Positions 12,770-23,819 of a stretch of 64,000 nucleotides of DNA are shown here, in pieces; the first letter of the stretch is position 1, and the number at the start of each line of letters is the position of its first letter. The DNA lies in NCBI RefSeq assembly GCF_032884065.1, contig NC_088879.1, forward strand, positions 18,668,489 to 18,732,488. The letters run 5' to 3'. Both the position numbers and the translations under genes were made by a program. The notes below the pieces were generated by a model. That model did not search any database. It was not told where the DNA came from and was given only the letters and a program-made list of their open reading frames with translations. The DNA comes from Artemia franciscana (taxonomy: Eukaryota > Arthropoda > Branchiopoda > Anostraca > Artemiidae).

Positions 12770-14035
12770 GTCGAAAATCTTCTGAGAAAAAAGGAGTTCA
12801 ACAAGAGCTAAGAGCTCATATGGCACTTGTGACGAAGTCGGAAGAGCGAAGAGCTCATATGGCATGAGCTCTAGCAAAATTATAAGAATCAGTAGATTAA
12901 TTTAAAAGAAAAATCGGGGGCTTAATGACGATCGGCATTTAAAATAAGAGCTCTGAGACACAGGGTCCTTTTAAATCTTAAAACTCATTAAGATCCGATC
13001 ACCCACTCACAAGTTAAAAATACCTCATTTTTCTAATTTTTTCTCCTACCTTACCCCCAGATGGTTGAATCGGAGAAATCAACCTAATCAAGTCAATTTC
13101 TGCAGGTCCCTGATACGCCTATCAATTTCCATTGTCCTACCACGTCCAGAAGTACCGGACTCGCCAAAACACTGGATTCCCGTAACTACCCCAAAGATAG
13201 TAGATGCAGTCCGGTTTCGTCAATCACGTATTTACGACATTTGCTTATTCTACCCACCAAGTTTCATCTCGATCTCTCCACTCTAAGCGTTTTCCAAGAT
13301 TTCCAGTGTCCCCCTCCAACTCTCCCCCGATGTCACCAGAACTGGCCGGGGTTGAAAAATAAGAGATCCGAGACATGGATTCCTTCTTAATATCAAATTC
13401 AAAAATACCTCACGAACGGTCACCCGCTCTTAAGTTAAAAATACCCAAATTTTTGTACTTTTTCCGAATTAACACCCCCTCCCACTCCCCCAAAGAGAGA
13501 AAATTCATTTCAGTTATGTCAATCACGTATATAGGACTTGTGCTTTTCCTTCCCACCAAGTTTCATCCTGATAACTCCACTCTAAGCGTTTTCCAAGATT
13601 TCCGGTCCCCCCCCAAATCCCCCCAATGACACTGGATCCGGTCGGGATTTCAAACTTGAGATCTGAGCTACGAGGTCCTTCTAAATTTCAAATCTCATCC
13701 GATGAAGTTCAAGATCCGATCACTCCTTCGTCAGTTAAAAATACCTCATTTTTTCTAATTTTTCAGAATTAACCCTTCTCCCAACTCCTCAAAAGAGAGT
13801 GAATTCGTTCTGTTTATGTCAATCACGTATCTAGGACTTGTGCTCATTTTCCCCGCTAAGTTTAATCCCGATCCCTCCACTCTAAGCATTTTCCAAGATT
13901 TTAGGCTTCCCCCTCCAATATCACCTGGTCCGGTAGGAATTTAAAATAAGAGCTCTAAGACATGATATCCTTCTAAACATCAAACTTAATTAAGACCCGA
14001 TCTAATTTTTCCAAATTAACCGTCCTCCCACTCGC
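12770..14035. repeat. Degenerate ~300-400 bp tandem repeat block
   Basis: Recurrent words mark at least three diverged units: TCAATCACGTAT, CCACTCTAAGC.TTTTCCAAG, AAGTTAAAAATACC and AAAATAAGAG. They recur near 13220-13300, 13530-13610 and 13820-13900, with a partial start near 12930. A small AGAGCTCATATGGCA repeat occurs at 12809 and 12849. Open frames inside (for example 13065-13286) are short, of low complexity and not conserved between units, so I do not call genes. Confidence 0.75.
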
Positions 14036-14039
14036 GTGT

Positions 14040-15620
14040 GCCATACAAAGTAATTTTTCTCTGGGGATGGAATATTTGGTTGAAGGTTGGCTTCAGTATG
14101 ACTCATTTTGGAAAAGGGTTATTTTTAGGCTTTGGGCAAGCCATGGGTGGAAGTAATTATAGACCCTACTAAACTGAAGGAAAACTCGACTTTCTTAAAA
14201 CTTGAAACCACCTACCCCTCGCCCTATTTTATATAGGACTTGTGATATCAGAGCTCGATATGAGCCCTGATTCTAGTCATCTTTGGTCTAGCTTTCATTT
14301 GGATCCGTTGCTCCATTCGCAAGTTATACTAAATTAAACCAAAAGCTTGACTTTTTCAGTACTTAAAACCCACTCCCCCTCGTTCTATTTGAGCTAGGGT
14401 TTCTATCTCAAAACTTGATGCCTGCCACGGTCTTAGGCACCTTTGGTTCAATCTTCACTGAGATCCATCGATCTCTCGCAAGTTACACTGAATTAAATGA
14501 AAAACTCAACTTTTTTTTAGCACTTAAAGCCCCCTCCCCCTAATTAAGCTAGGGTCTTCATCTCCAAACATTATGTGTCTTATGGTTTTGGCATCTTTAG
14601 CTTGACTTTCATTGAGATCCATTACTTCATTCGCAAGTTAAACTGAGTCAAACAAAAAACTCAATTTTTTAGCACTTAAAGCCCCCTCCCTCGCCCTAAT
14701 TAAGCTTGGGTCTCCATCCCAGAACTCAAGGCATATATATTCTTAGGCATCTTATTCAATTTTCATCGAAATTCATCTCTCCATATGCAAGTTACAGTGA
14801 ATCAAATGAAAAACTCGAATTTTTCTAACACCTAAAGCCCCATCCCCCTAATTAAGCTCAATTTTAATCCAAATAGTTCAATTTTAAAACAAATCTGATT
14901 GGTGGTTCTCCCGCTATACTCGATTGCACAGACGGGCGGACAGACAGACAGATCTCAAAAACCTATCTTGATGGATATTTTCCACCATCCAAATAGGTGA
15001 TGATGCCTGGATGATGATATGCTATTGTTTTCTTTTTTTGGATCCAGTGAGCCAACATGGCTACCTAAGTCCGTCCGTCTGTGTAATCACGTAAAGGGGG
15101 AGAACCGCTGGTTGGATTTGGATGAAAATTTTGGTGGCCAGATTTGGTGCCAAGGATCATGAGACACATCAAGTTGAAAGATGAAGACCCTAGCTCAAAT
15201 AAAACAGGGGGGAGAGGGCTTTACGTGCTAAAAACAGTTTTTCGTTTATTTCAGAGTAACTTCCGACTGGAGTGATGGATCTGAATGAAAATTGAACCAA
15301 AGAGGCCTAAGACCATGACACATATCAAGTTTTGAGATAAAGACCCTAGCTCAAAATTAACAAGGGGGAGTGAGTTTTAATTCCTGAAAAATTCAAGTTT
15401 TCTGTTTAATTTAGTATAACTTGCAAATGGAGTAACGGATCCGAATGAAAACTAGACCAAAGATGCCTATGACCGGGGTTTATATCAAGTTCTGGTATCG
15501 CAAACCCTATCTCAAATAGGGCGAGGGGGAGAGGGTTTCAAGTCTTAAGAAAGTTGAGTTTTCCTTTAATTTAGTAGGGCTTATAATTTATGAATGGAGT
15601 GACAAATCTGAAGTCAGATT
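14040..15620. repeat. Large inverted array of ~155-bp repeats
   Basis: From about 14200 to 14930, units of roughly 155 bp recur in one orientation (GCAAGTTA.ACT.AA, GCACTTAAAGCCCCCTCC, AATTAAGCT.GGGTCT). From about 15100 to 15610 the same units recur reversed (AAGACCCTAGCTCAAA, GGGGGAGAGGG, AACTTGC). The centre (about 14930-15085) holds CAGACGGGCGGACAGACAG and a matching reversed GTCCGTCCGTCTGTG. The whole is a diverged foldback structure; no coding sequence. Confidence 0.7.
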
Positions 15621-16040
15621 CGTCTGAATACATGAATTTGCTGGAACAAATTTGACAAAATATCACTGCATTGGATCCAGCTAGAATTCCCTTGACTTGT
15701 TTATTGCAGACAACATTTAGATAGGCAAAGATTCATAGCTTCAGTAGTTTTACCAATAATATGGTCCTGAAGATGATGAAATGGTAGAAATCTGGTTCAG
15801 TTGACGAGATGACAAAACTTAAACACTAATGTCAGAAATGTAAGCCCAAATAGACTACAGTATGCAACATTTAGCACAAAATAGGGATTTTAGCTCACTG
15901 TCGACCAGTGTAATATGAAATAATTTCAATTTTCTTTGTTATATAACTTTAAAACAAAAATTAAACCAAGCGTTAATCATACTACAATTTTTTTCGTCAA
16001 AAACAAACACCTTATTTCATATCCAAAAACAGGGCATGGA
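15621..16040. other. Unassigned sequence
   Basis: No gene, repeat or element end recognised. AT-rich and without long open frames. Confidence 0.5.
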
Positions 16041-16200
16041 GCTATATCTGAGTTAACTCTAAATCTAAAAGGTGATGTTTTCTTGTACATTACCAAAGCA
16101 CACACACACACAAAAGCTATATCTGAGTTTGTTCTAAATCTAAAGGTGATTTTTTCTTGTACATTGCCAAAGCACACACACACAAAATTTCTGTGTCACA
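16041..16200. repeat. Direct duplication with (CA)n tails
   Basis: Two units of about 75-80 bp (16041-16114 and 16115-16190) each run from GCTATATCTGAGTT through TTTTCTTGTACATT to a short ACACAC tract. Confidence 0.85.
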
Positions 16201-16201
16201 G

Positions 16202-16383
16202 GTAAAGTATTTGAAAAACAAGTACACTAAAAGTATCTTAAGGAATAAGTATTTCGTAATCTTACTTAAGTATCAAGTAATAAGTACACCTTAGAGTTTT
16301 TACTTAAGTACAAGTACAAGTAATGGAAAATTTTACTTAAGTAGTACTTCAAGTAAAAGTACTTCAAGTAAGTGACAGCACTG
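16202..16383. repeat. Array of ACTTAAGTA/AAGTACTT motifs
   Basis: About 180 bp dense in AAGTA and TACTT words in both orientations (AAGTACAAGTACAAGTA, ACTTAAGTAGTACTTCAAG). Such arrays resemble the subterminal repeats of hAT-like DNA transposons, but I see no inverted termini or 8-bp target duplication. It abuts the start of a Rep fragment at 16384. Confidence 0.5.
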
Positions 16384-16783
16384 CCGTCATATGCATGAAT
16401 ATGCTCAAGATGCTATTGCGTATGTTCGTCTCTATGGTCGTCCAGACTTACTTATTACATTTACATGTAATCAATCTTGGGACGAGATACTGCAGCTTTT
16501 ACTTCAAGCACAATCGGCGGTTCATAGGCATGACATTACGGCCCGTGTCTTCCGGCAAAAGTTGAAATCACTGATAAACTACATAGTAAAACCTGAAGTG
16601 TCTGGGTCAGTGCGTTACTGGATGTACAAAGTGGAATGGCAAAAACGAGGTTTGCCGCACGCACATATACTAATCTGGCTACATAAAAAAATTACTTCGA
16701 ACGAAATTGATGATGTGATTTCCGCTGAAATACCTGATAAAAATGTCGATAAGGGGTTAAATGATATTATTATAAAAATATGA
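16384..16783 (+). pseudogene. Helitron Rep, HUH nuclease part
   Basis: Rep homology begins abruptly near 16384. The frame from 16391 gives 130 codons: MHEYAQDAIAYVRLYGRPDL, then TFTCNQSWDEI and GLPHAHILIW. His-Ala-His at codons 90-92 (16658-16666) is the HUH metal-binding motif of rolling-circle Rep proteins. The frame ends at TGA just after IIIKI because one A is missing from the A-run near 16768-16773 (six As in the copy at 27000). The next frame, MIHGPCGALN, continues the protein at once. The N-terminal ~490 residues present in the copy at 19916 are missing. A frameshifted relic that could nick single-stranded DNA only if repaired and completed. Confidence 0.88.
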
Positions 16784-18444
16784 TACATGGACCTTGCGGT
16801 GCACTGAACGAAAATTCACCATGCATGGCCAAAGGAAGGTGCACAAAGCAATATCCTCGACTTTTAGTATCCAACACAATTACTGGCAATGATGGTTACC
16901 CACAATATAGAAGAAGATCTAATGAAGATGGCGGTAAAACAGCAATAATAAAGAAGCGTAACTGTACCACCATTGAAGTAGATAACCAGTGGGTTGTTCC
17001 ATATTCCCCATTATTATCAAAAACATTTAATGCATACATAAACGTTGAATACTGTAACTCCGTAAAAGCAATCAAATACATGTGTAAATACGTCAACAAA
17101 GGCAGTGACATGGCAGTTTTTGGCTTGCAGCCCGAAATCAAAGATTTCGACGAAATCGTACAATATCAGGCTGGAAGATACATAAGCAGTAATGAAGCTG
17201 TTTGGCGAATTCTTTCATTTCCGATACATGAACGTAGTCCAGCTGTTGTTCACTTAGCGGTACATTTACAGAATGGTCAACATGTTTATTTCTCGGAAAC
17301 CAACGTGCAACGAAGAGCCCTGAATCCACCGGATACAAAATTAACAGCTTTTTTTTCGCTTTGCAAAAATGATTCTTTTGCAAAAAAACTGCTGTATACT
17401 GAAGTGCCTTCGTATTACACGTGGAATACTAAAAATAAAGTATTTGAACGTCGAAAACAGGGTAAGTCAGTCGACGGCCAACCTACCATGTTCAAAGATA
17501 CCACGATAGGAAGACTCTACACCGTTCACCCCAATCAACATGAATGCTTCTTTCTACGCCTGCTTTTGGTGAATGTACCCGGTCCGACATCCTTTGAGTA
17601 TTTGAGAACTGTAAACGGTACTATACATGACACTTACTGTAGTGCATGCCAAGCTCTGAATTTATTGGAGAATGACCAACATTGGGATAACTGCATCAAT
17701 GACGCGTGCGAAACGTCAAACCCAAGTCAAATTCGTACATTGTTTGGCATCATTTTAACAACTTGCTCTCCATCAGCTCCTACAGAGCTATGGGAAAAAT
17801 ATAAGTCAAAAATGTCCGAAGATATACTCCATCGAAAACAGTTAGAGACGTCAGATATGACTTTTGATTTTACATCAGAAATTTATAACTACACTTTAGT
17901 TATTATAGAAGATTTGTGCGTGCGTATGGCAAACAAACCTCTTCAGGATTTGGGAATGCCTTCACCTAACCGTATCGCTGCTGTTTCGACTTGTGTAGAA
18001 TTGGATCTTGAACAAAGTTACAGTACGAGTGATCTATTGTCGTATGTACAAAATAACATTTCCAAGTTAACGTCGGAACAAAAAGACATTTATGATAGGA
18101 TAATGCATTGTGTCGATAACAACGTTGGAGAAATTTTCTTTTTGGATGCGCCAGGAGGTACTGGTAAAACGTTTGTGATAAAACTGATTCTGGCATCAAT
18201 TCGATCAAAAAATAATATAGCGTTGGCAATTGCGTCGTCCGGAATAGCCGCAACATTGCTGCCTGGTGGAAGAACTGCTCATTCCGCTTTGAAATTGCCC
18301 CTGAATTTGCATTCTACAGAAACTCCCACGTGCAATATTTCCAAATCATCTGGGATGGGTAAAGTATTGCAGCAATGCAAACTTATTATTTGGGATGAGT
18401 GCAAAATGGCACACAAAAAATCGCTTGAGGCTCCACAATCTTGA
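16780..18444 (+). pseudogene. Helitron Rep C-terminal part plus Pif1 helicase ATPase
   Basis: A 554-codon open frame, the longest in the window. Residues 1-120 complete the Rep domain, with the two-tyrosine motif at Tyr100 and Tyr104 (KYMCKYVNKG) that carries out strand transfer. A linker follows, then a Pif1-like SF1 helicase: Walker A GGTGKT near residues 458-463 and Walker B LIIWDEC near 535-541, where Lys replaces the Thr seen at 40390 (DECTM). The frame is cut at 18433: after KSLEA the DNA jumps to the C-terminal part near ATILTGPF, losing motifs III-IV and about 250 residues, and stops at PQS. Both parental sequences carry GAGGC at the break. It is a defective copy split from 16384-16783 by a frameshift. 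Confidence 0.9.
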
Positions 18445-18448
18445 CAGG

Positions 18449-18740
18449 GCCTTTTGAGGGTTAGGCTGTTCTTATTCCTCGCACTCCCATGATTCCAAAA
18501 GATCTGCCTTTTCAATTTAAAAGATTGCAATTCCCAATTCGATTAGCGTTTGCAATCACCATTAACAAAGCTCAAGGTCAATCATTAAAAAAATGTGGTA
18601 TAGATCTTAATACTGATTGTTTTTCCCATGGACAATTGTACGTTGCATGTTCGAGGGTCGGTAAACCTGACAATCTATTTATATGCAGCGACAATTGGAC
18701 AGCGAAGAATGTTGTATATTCGCAAGCTTTACGCAGTTAA
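18449..18740 (+). pseudogene. Helitron helicase C-terminal end
   Basis: Downstream of the internal deletion, codons for LTGPFEG, stop (TAG near 18461), then AVLIPRTPMIPKDLPF, AITINKAQGQSLKKCGIDLN, YVACSRVGKP and NVVYSQALRS with the normal stop (18738-18740). This restores the usual C-terminus of the RepHel protein but is out of frame with 16780-18444 and carries a stop. Confidence 0.88.
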
Positions 18741-18751
18741 TTTTTATTGTA

Positions 18752-18934
18752 TCCATCTATCCATCTATCTCTATAAAAACGAGTTGTGTGTATGCATGTT
18801 TGTCTGTTTGTAAAAAGAGCGTTTGTATATGACGTCATTATTAGTACATACGGCTTTGTATGTGCACAGACAATGAGAAAGCCAAGAATGTTGTATATTC
18901 GCAATTTTTACGTAGTTTAACTCCTGCAGACGAA
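18752..18934 (+). mobile_element. Short Helitron fragment (5' half)
   Basis: 5' end after imperfect TATC repeats (TCTATAAAAACGAGTTGTG), one TGACGTCAT site, helicase-tail relic ending AATTTTTACGTAGTTTAA. Its 3' end is replaced by helicase codons, exactly as at 6707. Confidence 0.75.
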
Positions 18935-19092
18935 ATAAATGCTTGCCTGAAAAATTCTAATTTATGGGCACACGTAAAAATATTAAAATTAACTACAAAT
19001 ATGCGTGTCCGATTGTAAAACGATGACTCTGGTCAAACATTTTCAGATTAATTGCTGGCAATTGGAAACGGAAAGCTCCCAGTAGTGGGAAA
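18935..19092 (+). pseudogene. Helitron helicase fragment (PADEMNA to GNGKLP)
   Basis: Codons for PADEINACLKNSNLWAHVK, TTNMRV, DDSGQTFSD then TAA, LLAIGNGKLP. Bases from about 19012 include a nonsense change (TTGTAAAAC). The fragment breaks at about 19085 into GGGAAAGC of a short Helitron and then the CTAG end at 19125. Confidence 0.8.
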
Positions 19093-19124
19093 GCAAATAA
19101 TGTTGTATATTTATATATATATAA

Positions 19125-19470
19125 CTAGCTGTTGGGGTGGCGCTTCGCGCCACCCCAACACCTAGTTGGTGGGGCGCTTCGCGCCCCCCCCCAAGCCTCC
19201 CGCGCGCGTAAGTCGTTACGCGCCATATTAGTTACGCGCCATTGTAGTTGTGTCCCTGTGTCCCACCTGTGAATATAGATAGAATTATATATGTGTTTCA
19301 AACTACGTAAAAATTGCGAATATACAACATTCTTGGCTTTCCCATTGTCTGTGCATATACAAAGCCGTATGTACTAATAATGACGTCATATGCAAACGCT
19401 CTTTTTACAAACAAACAAACATGCATACACACAACTCGTTTTTATATAGATAGATAGATAGATAGATACA
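19125..19470 (-). mobile_element. Short non-autonomous Helitron, full length
   Basis: CTAG 3' end at 19125-19128 with both GC hairpins (about 19129-19210), the CACAGGTGGGACACAGGG block, helicase-tail relic (about 19295-19350), TGACGTCAT and the 5' end TATAAAAACGAG before GATA repeats (19441-19468). About 345 bp, coding for nothing; the cleanest member of this subfamily. Confidence 0.85.
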
Positions 19471-19474
19471 ATAC

Positions 19475-19601
19475 AAATTAACTGCGTAAAACTTGCGAAT
19501 ATACAACATTCTTCGCTGTCCAATTGTCGCTGCATATAAATAGATTGTCAGGTTTACCGACCCTCGAACCTGCAACGTACAATTGTGGCGAAGCGCCCCT
19601 A
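19475..19601 (-). pseudogene. Helitron helicase 3' end scrap
   Basis: The last ~37 codons of the helicase on minus (TLHVRGS frame shadow; true frame reads [19 protein letters not shown]). At 19585 it joins GGCGAAGCGCCCCTACC, a piece of the inner 3' hairpin, and then an (AT)n array. Confidence 0.75.
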
Positions 19602-19915
<314 letters not shown>

Positions 19916-21569
19916 ATGTTTAAGTTTACAATGACTGATGAACTTACCATGGCAAAAGCCGATCAAGATCCTCAAAGAGTCTATGCCAAAAAACTTGCTG
20001 CTGATAGAGAAAGTCAGAAAAGAAAGCGTGCCGAGGAACTACCAGAGCAACGCGAAAGCAGACTTGCTGCTAAAAGAGAAAGTGAAAAAAGAAGGCGTGC
20101 CGAGGAATCAAAAGAACAGCAGGGAAACAGGCTTGAGGCTGATAGAGAAAGAAAGAACAGAAAGCGTGCCGAGGAATCAAAAGAACAGCAAGGAAACAGG
20201 CTTGAGGCTGATAGAGAAAGAAAGAACAGAAAGCGTGCCGAGGAACTACCAGAGCAACGCGGAAGCAGGCTTGCTGCTGATAGAGAAAGTAAGAAAAGAA
20301 AGCGTGCCGAGGAATCAGAGCAACCTGAAAGTTATCGCCTGGCATTCAGGTACAACCCAGTCGATGATTATAGCTTGAGTAGATTTGTTCAAATCGGGAC
20401 AATGTCTAAAATTTGTCCCTATTGCAAGGCCTTGAAATTCAATGGTGTAACAATGGGAATGTGTTGCGCCTCAGGAAAAGTTAAATTTCCTCTATTGGCT
20501 GCACCACCAGAGCCATTGAAGACTTTCCTTACTGGAACTACGTCAGAATCTAAGCGTTTTTTGTCAAAAATCAGACAATACAACTCATGTTTCCAAATGA
20601 CGTCGTTTGGAGCCCAAATCGAAAATCCAGATCAATTTATGTCTACTTTCAAAGTAAAAGGGCAAATTTATCATAAAGCAGGGTCCCTTCTACCATTCTC
20701 ACGCGAGAATCATAAATTTTTACAATTGTACTTCATCAGTGATAGAAATTCTGAATTGAATGCACGTTGCGAAATTTCTCCCAACGTTGAAAGGACAATC
20801 GTTTCCCAATTGCAACATCTTTTCCACGAAAATAATAATTTAGTGCGTCTGTTCAAAACAGCCATCGATTTGATGCCTACTGATACGCATAAAATTGTTA
20901 TTTCCGCTGACAAAACGCCTCCTGGCCAACATGTGCGTAGATACAATGCTCCGACTATCGACGAAGTGGCAATCGTTATGGTCGGTGATCAATTTTTACC
21001 TCGAGATATTATTCTTCATAAGCGAAACGCTCAGTTGTTAAGAATTGCTAAAACTCATCGATGCTACGATGCCCTACAATATCCTATCATTTTTTGGGAT
21101 GGAGCCGACGGCTATTACTTTAATATTAAATTGATGAATCCAGCCACTAACAAAGACATGAATAAGAAATGCAGTGCAATGCATTATTATTCCTATAGAC
21201 TAATGATTCGGCAGGATGAAGAAAATTATATTTTAAAATGCCGTGAATTGTTTCACCAATTCGTCGTGGATATGTATGCTAAAATTGAATCAGAACGTTT
21301 GCTATATATCCGCCTGAATCAGACCAAGCTCCGCTCTGAACAATACATTCATTTGCGAGATGCAGTTATAAATGACGGTAATACCACAAACGTTGGAAGA
21401 TTAACAATTTTACCTTCGTCATATGCTGGCAGTCCCCGTCATGTGCATGAATATGCTCAAGATGCTATTGCGTAAGTTCGTCTCTATGGTCGTCCAGATT
21501 TATTTATTACATTTACATGTAATCAATCTTGGGACGAGATACTGCAGCTTTTACTTCAAGGACAATCGG
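19916..21569 (+). pseudogene. Helitron RepHel N-terminal region (best copy, truncated)
   Basis: 519 codons are open from ATG 19916 (or in-frame ATG 19931, MTDELTMAK). Residues ~30-140 are five 23-residue, 69-bp repeats rich in Arg, Lys and Glu (RERKNRKRAEES type), probably helical and basic. A CPYCKALKFNG..MCCASGKV zinc-binding-like motif follows (about residues 168-190). Then come conserved Rep upstream regions (FGAQIENPDQF, DRNSELNARCEISPN, APTIDEVAIVMVGDQ, FWDGADGYYFNIK, MHYYSYRLMIRQ). TAA at 21473 replaces the Tyr of AIAYVRLYG. Codons continue to 21569 (TFTCNQSWDEI), where the element is cut and joined to an inverted piece, just before the HUH motif. It has an intact 5' end and leader but no nuclease or helicase. 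The two middle repeats are nearly identical, so the array has changed recently. Confidence 0.88.
20000..20340 (+). repeat. 69-bp coding minisatellite in Rep
   Basis: Five in-frame units of 69 bp with the core AAGCGTGCCGAGGAA. Units two to four share AAACAGGCTTGAGGCTGAT. The copy at 3968 has a different order of unit types, and a highly diverged array exists at 37700-38130. Confidence 0.85.
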
Positions 21570-22512
21570 GAAAAACAATCCCTATAGCCTACTTCATGAT
21601 TCTAATGATTACCCTTGATCTTTGTTTATGTTGATTGCTAATCTCTGTAATTTTTCTTTGAGTTTCCAGGTCGTCATTTATATTCCCGGTGTCCCGGTCG
21701 TCATTTGTGTCCTGGTGTCCCGGTCTGTATATACATTCGTTTTTGAATTGGTATATGATGAAATACATTTTTTTTCTCTCTCTCTTTCTTTTTCGTTTTT
21801 TTTTTGGTTTTTACCTGTTTTACCTTTTTCAGTTTTTTCCTTTGTTCTTTTTATTTTTTTTTGTAGTTTTTACCTTTTTTATTTTTCTTTTTATTTTTAA
21901 TTTTTTTAGTTTTCTTTTTCTCCTTTATTTTTCAGCTTTTTTGCTTTTTTCTTTTTTTTTCTTTTTTAGTTTTTTTTTTTTTTAGTTTTTCACCTTTTTT
22001 TATTTTTTTTTTATAGTTTTTTAGCCATTTTTGGTTTTTTATTAGTTTTTATTTATTTTTTTCTTTTTAGTTTTTTTTGTAGTTTTTACCTTTTTTATTT
22101 GTTTTGGTTTTTTCTTATTTTAGTTTTTAGTTTCTTACCTTTTTTTAGTTTTTTTAGCTTTTTTAATTTTTAGTTTTTTTCTTTTTAGTTTTTTTGTAGT
22201 TTCTACCTTTTTAAGTTTTTTTACGTCCCCTGCGTCGGCCCTTAATGCAATCCTACTACATGGTTCGAACTCTGGGTCCCGTACTACCACGCTAAGGTCA
22301 AACCCACTGCGCCAACACAGGTAGTTATATAACTGAGATATTTTTGCTTGAATACATTCGTTTTGAAAACATAACGCTTTACCAACTCAGCTATTTCGGC
22401 TTGAATATGTTCGTTTTTGAATTGGTATATGATGAAATAATTCAGACGTCATATGCGGAAAAAAAGACGTCACTCGACAGACAAACAAACAACTTATTTA
22501 TATATATATAGA
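21570..22512 (-). mobile_element. Non-autonomous Helitron, 3' truncated
   Basis: Read on minus: 5' TC (complement of 22511-22512), TATATATATAAATAAG, GTCTGTCGAGTGACGTC, tRNA-like units (22255-22415), CTAAAAA minisatellite, GACCGGGACAC units (about 21660-21745) and a helicase-end scrap (21575-21645). It is joined at 21570 to the plus-strand Rep fragment. No 3' hairpin or CTAG remains. Confidence 0.75.
22224..22325 (-). other. tRNA-like Pol III unit in a Helitron
   Basis: On minus, A-box-like TTGGCGCAGTGGGTTTGAC and B-box AGTTCGAACC are spaced as in a tRNA, with CTTAGCGTGGTAGTACGGG between them. A diverged copy lies at 42358-42460. A further A-box (TAGCTGAGTTGGTAAAGCG) lies just upstream on minus at about 22374-22396. 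Arms do not close fully, so a tRNA-derived relic is more likely than a gene. Confidence 0.55.
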
Positions 22513-22802
22513 TATACTCTGGTCATTGCCAGAAAAAGTTTACAAAAAGTATTTATTCGTACATATTAGTCCCAGTCTGCTGTATCTATGCACTTCCATC
22601 ATGGGACACTTATTCTACAATGATTTGATATGCCAATCATTTCATGTGCTCAACTATACGACTGTTTATTACATACTATCTAGCTTCTGTATGAATATAT
22701 TCCTGACATATTTGGTAATGTTTATAGCTATGAGTTTATGAACCCCTCAAAGTTGCCACCTGATCAACCAGCAATACAAAGTTTGTTGAATATCAGGGGC
22801 AT
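22513..22802 (-). other. Putative 3' UTR and polyadenylation signal
   Basis: Apparently single-copy sequence between the Helitron end and candidate exon 22803-22982. On minus, AATAAA occurs at 22670-22665 about 135 bases after the stop codon, and another near 22541-22550. Function follows only if the upstream exon call is right. Confidence 0.35.
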
Positions 22803-22982
22803 TTATATAGCATTGGCCTCACATTTTTCTTTGGATTCCTTATGGATATGGTGCTCTTTTGACAATTTCTGCGAACAAGCCCCTTGTTGTTTTACCAAAC
22901 TCATTTTCTCTCTTGGAATCCACTCCTTGATGCGAGCATAATTGGACAGAGTCAACAAACTTATTAAATTTAAGTGTGGTTT
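22803..22982 (-). CDS. Candidate last exon of a minus-strand host gene
   Basis: On minus a strong acceptor (CTGCTTTGTTTCAG, AG at 22984-22983) is followed by 59 open codons and TAA (22805-22803). The encoded segment begins KPHLNLISLL, has KEWIPREKMSLVK in the middle and ends CEANAI; it is Lys-rich and hydrophilic. Phase 0 at the start matches the phase 0 end of exon 23656-23761, giving a 673-bp intron. AATAAA follows 135 bases later. I do not recognise the protein. The opposite strand is also open over most of this stretch, which weakens the call. Confidence 0.4.
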   Translation of the reverse strand, partial: KPHLNLISLLTLSNYARIKEWIPREKMSLVKQQGACSQKLSKEHHIHKESKEKCEANAI

Positions 22983-23655
22983 CTGAAACAAAGCAGGTTT
23001 AGTTTATCTGAAAAAATTGTATTTTTGCAAAAGAAAAATTCAACTTTTGAAGCTTATATATATATATATATGTATAAGTATATACAACTTTTGAAAGCAG
23101 ACCCATTGTCTAGCAAAAAGTATGATCTGCATGCTTTGTGATGATTGGTTTAAAGGTAAATTTTTGGTCAATTACTATCATACAATATAATTGATCTTCA
23201 AGAATTGATAAAGTTATTATATTAATATCTCTCAGTAGTCAAAGTACTCCTGACAGAAGACATGTATACAAACAATTATCTGAAAAACAATAAAAAGGAA
23301 AGTAGAAATTGTCAGCAAGTCACTTTAATTGAAAAAAATCATTGCATTAATAATGGCAAAGTAATCAGGGGTATCAAAGGTTTCTTATTATATATGTTCA
23401 AGCACTTTAATTTGATAAATTTAAAACGTCTCGCAGACAGGAGTAGTCGCTTAGAATCAGGCAGTTATCATCAATTGACTCTTAATCAACAATAAAACAG
23501 AACCGATCAGTGATACAGTTGGTGCAACAACGCGGTCAAGATTATGTTGGAGCCCACTAAGGGTAGGGTGTTTCCAAATGATGAGGTGTAAGCAAATATG
23601 AACCTTGAGTACCTTTTCTTGCAAGAAACATTTAATGTTTCACAAAAACACTTAC

Positions 23656-23761
23656 TTTTAGAATTGCTTTTCTGAGGTTTTTCAAGTTATCATTGTCTTC
23701 TAAATCTGATCTTTCCGTTATATTCTTCGACTGTTGTGAAGTGTAAATTTTCCTTTCAACC
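23656..23761 (-). CDS. Candidate internal exon of a minus-strand host gene
   Basis: 106 bp with acceptor GGATTGTAG (AG at 23763-23762) and consensus donor GTAAGTG (23655-23649). The single open frame starts with one leftover base (phase 2 of the previous exon) and encodes VERKIYTSQQSKNITER, then DLEDNDNLKNLRKAILK, ending in phase 0. The composition (charged, Leu heptad-like spacing) suggests a coiled-coil protein. The leftover G joins in phase with the AG at the end of candidate exon 53848-54007, or with 50530-50688. Not matched to a known family. Confidence 0.5.
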
Positions 23762-23819
23762 CTACAATCCAAAATTTATATTAACATACTTAATATGAAT
23801 AAAATATATAATAATACGT

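Noticed and set aside
13065..13629. Two frames of 73 and 84 codons
   Set aside because: They fall in a degenerate tandem repeat, differ between units and have no start or splice context.
14930..15085. GACAGACAGAC centre as a second Helitron 5' end
   Set aside because: It lacks TC plus TATATAAAAATAAG and GACGTCA sites; the similarity is limited to the simple GACA repeat.
16081..16190. Possible CRISPR-like or satellite repeat with CACACA spacers
   Set aside because: Only two units, joined by a (CA)n microsatellite in eukaryotic DNA; a simple direct duplication.
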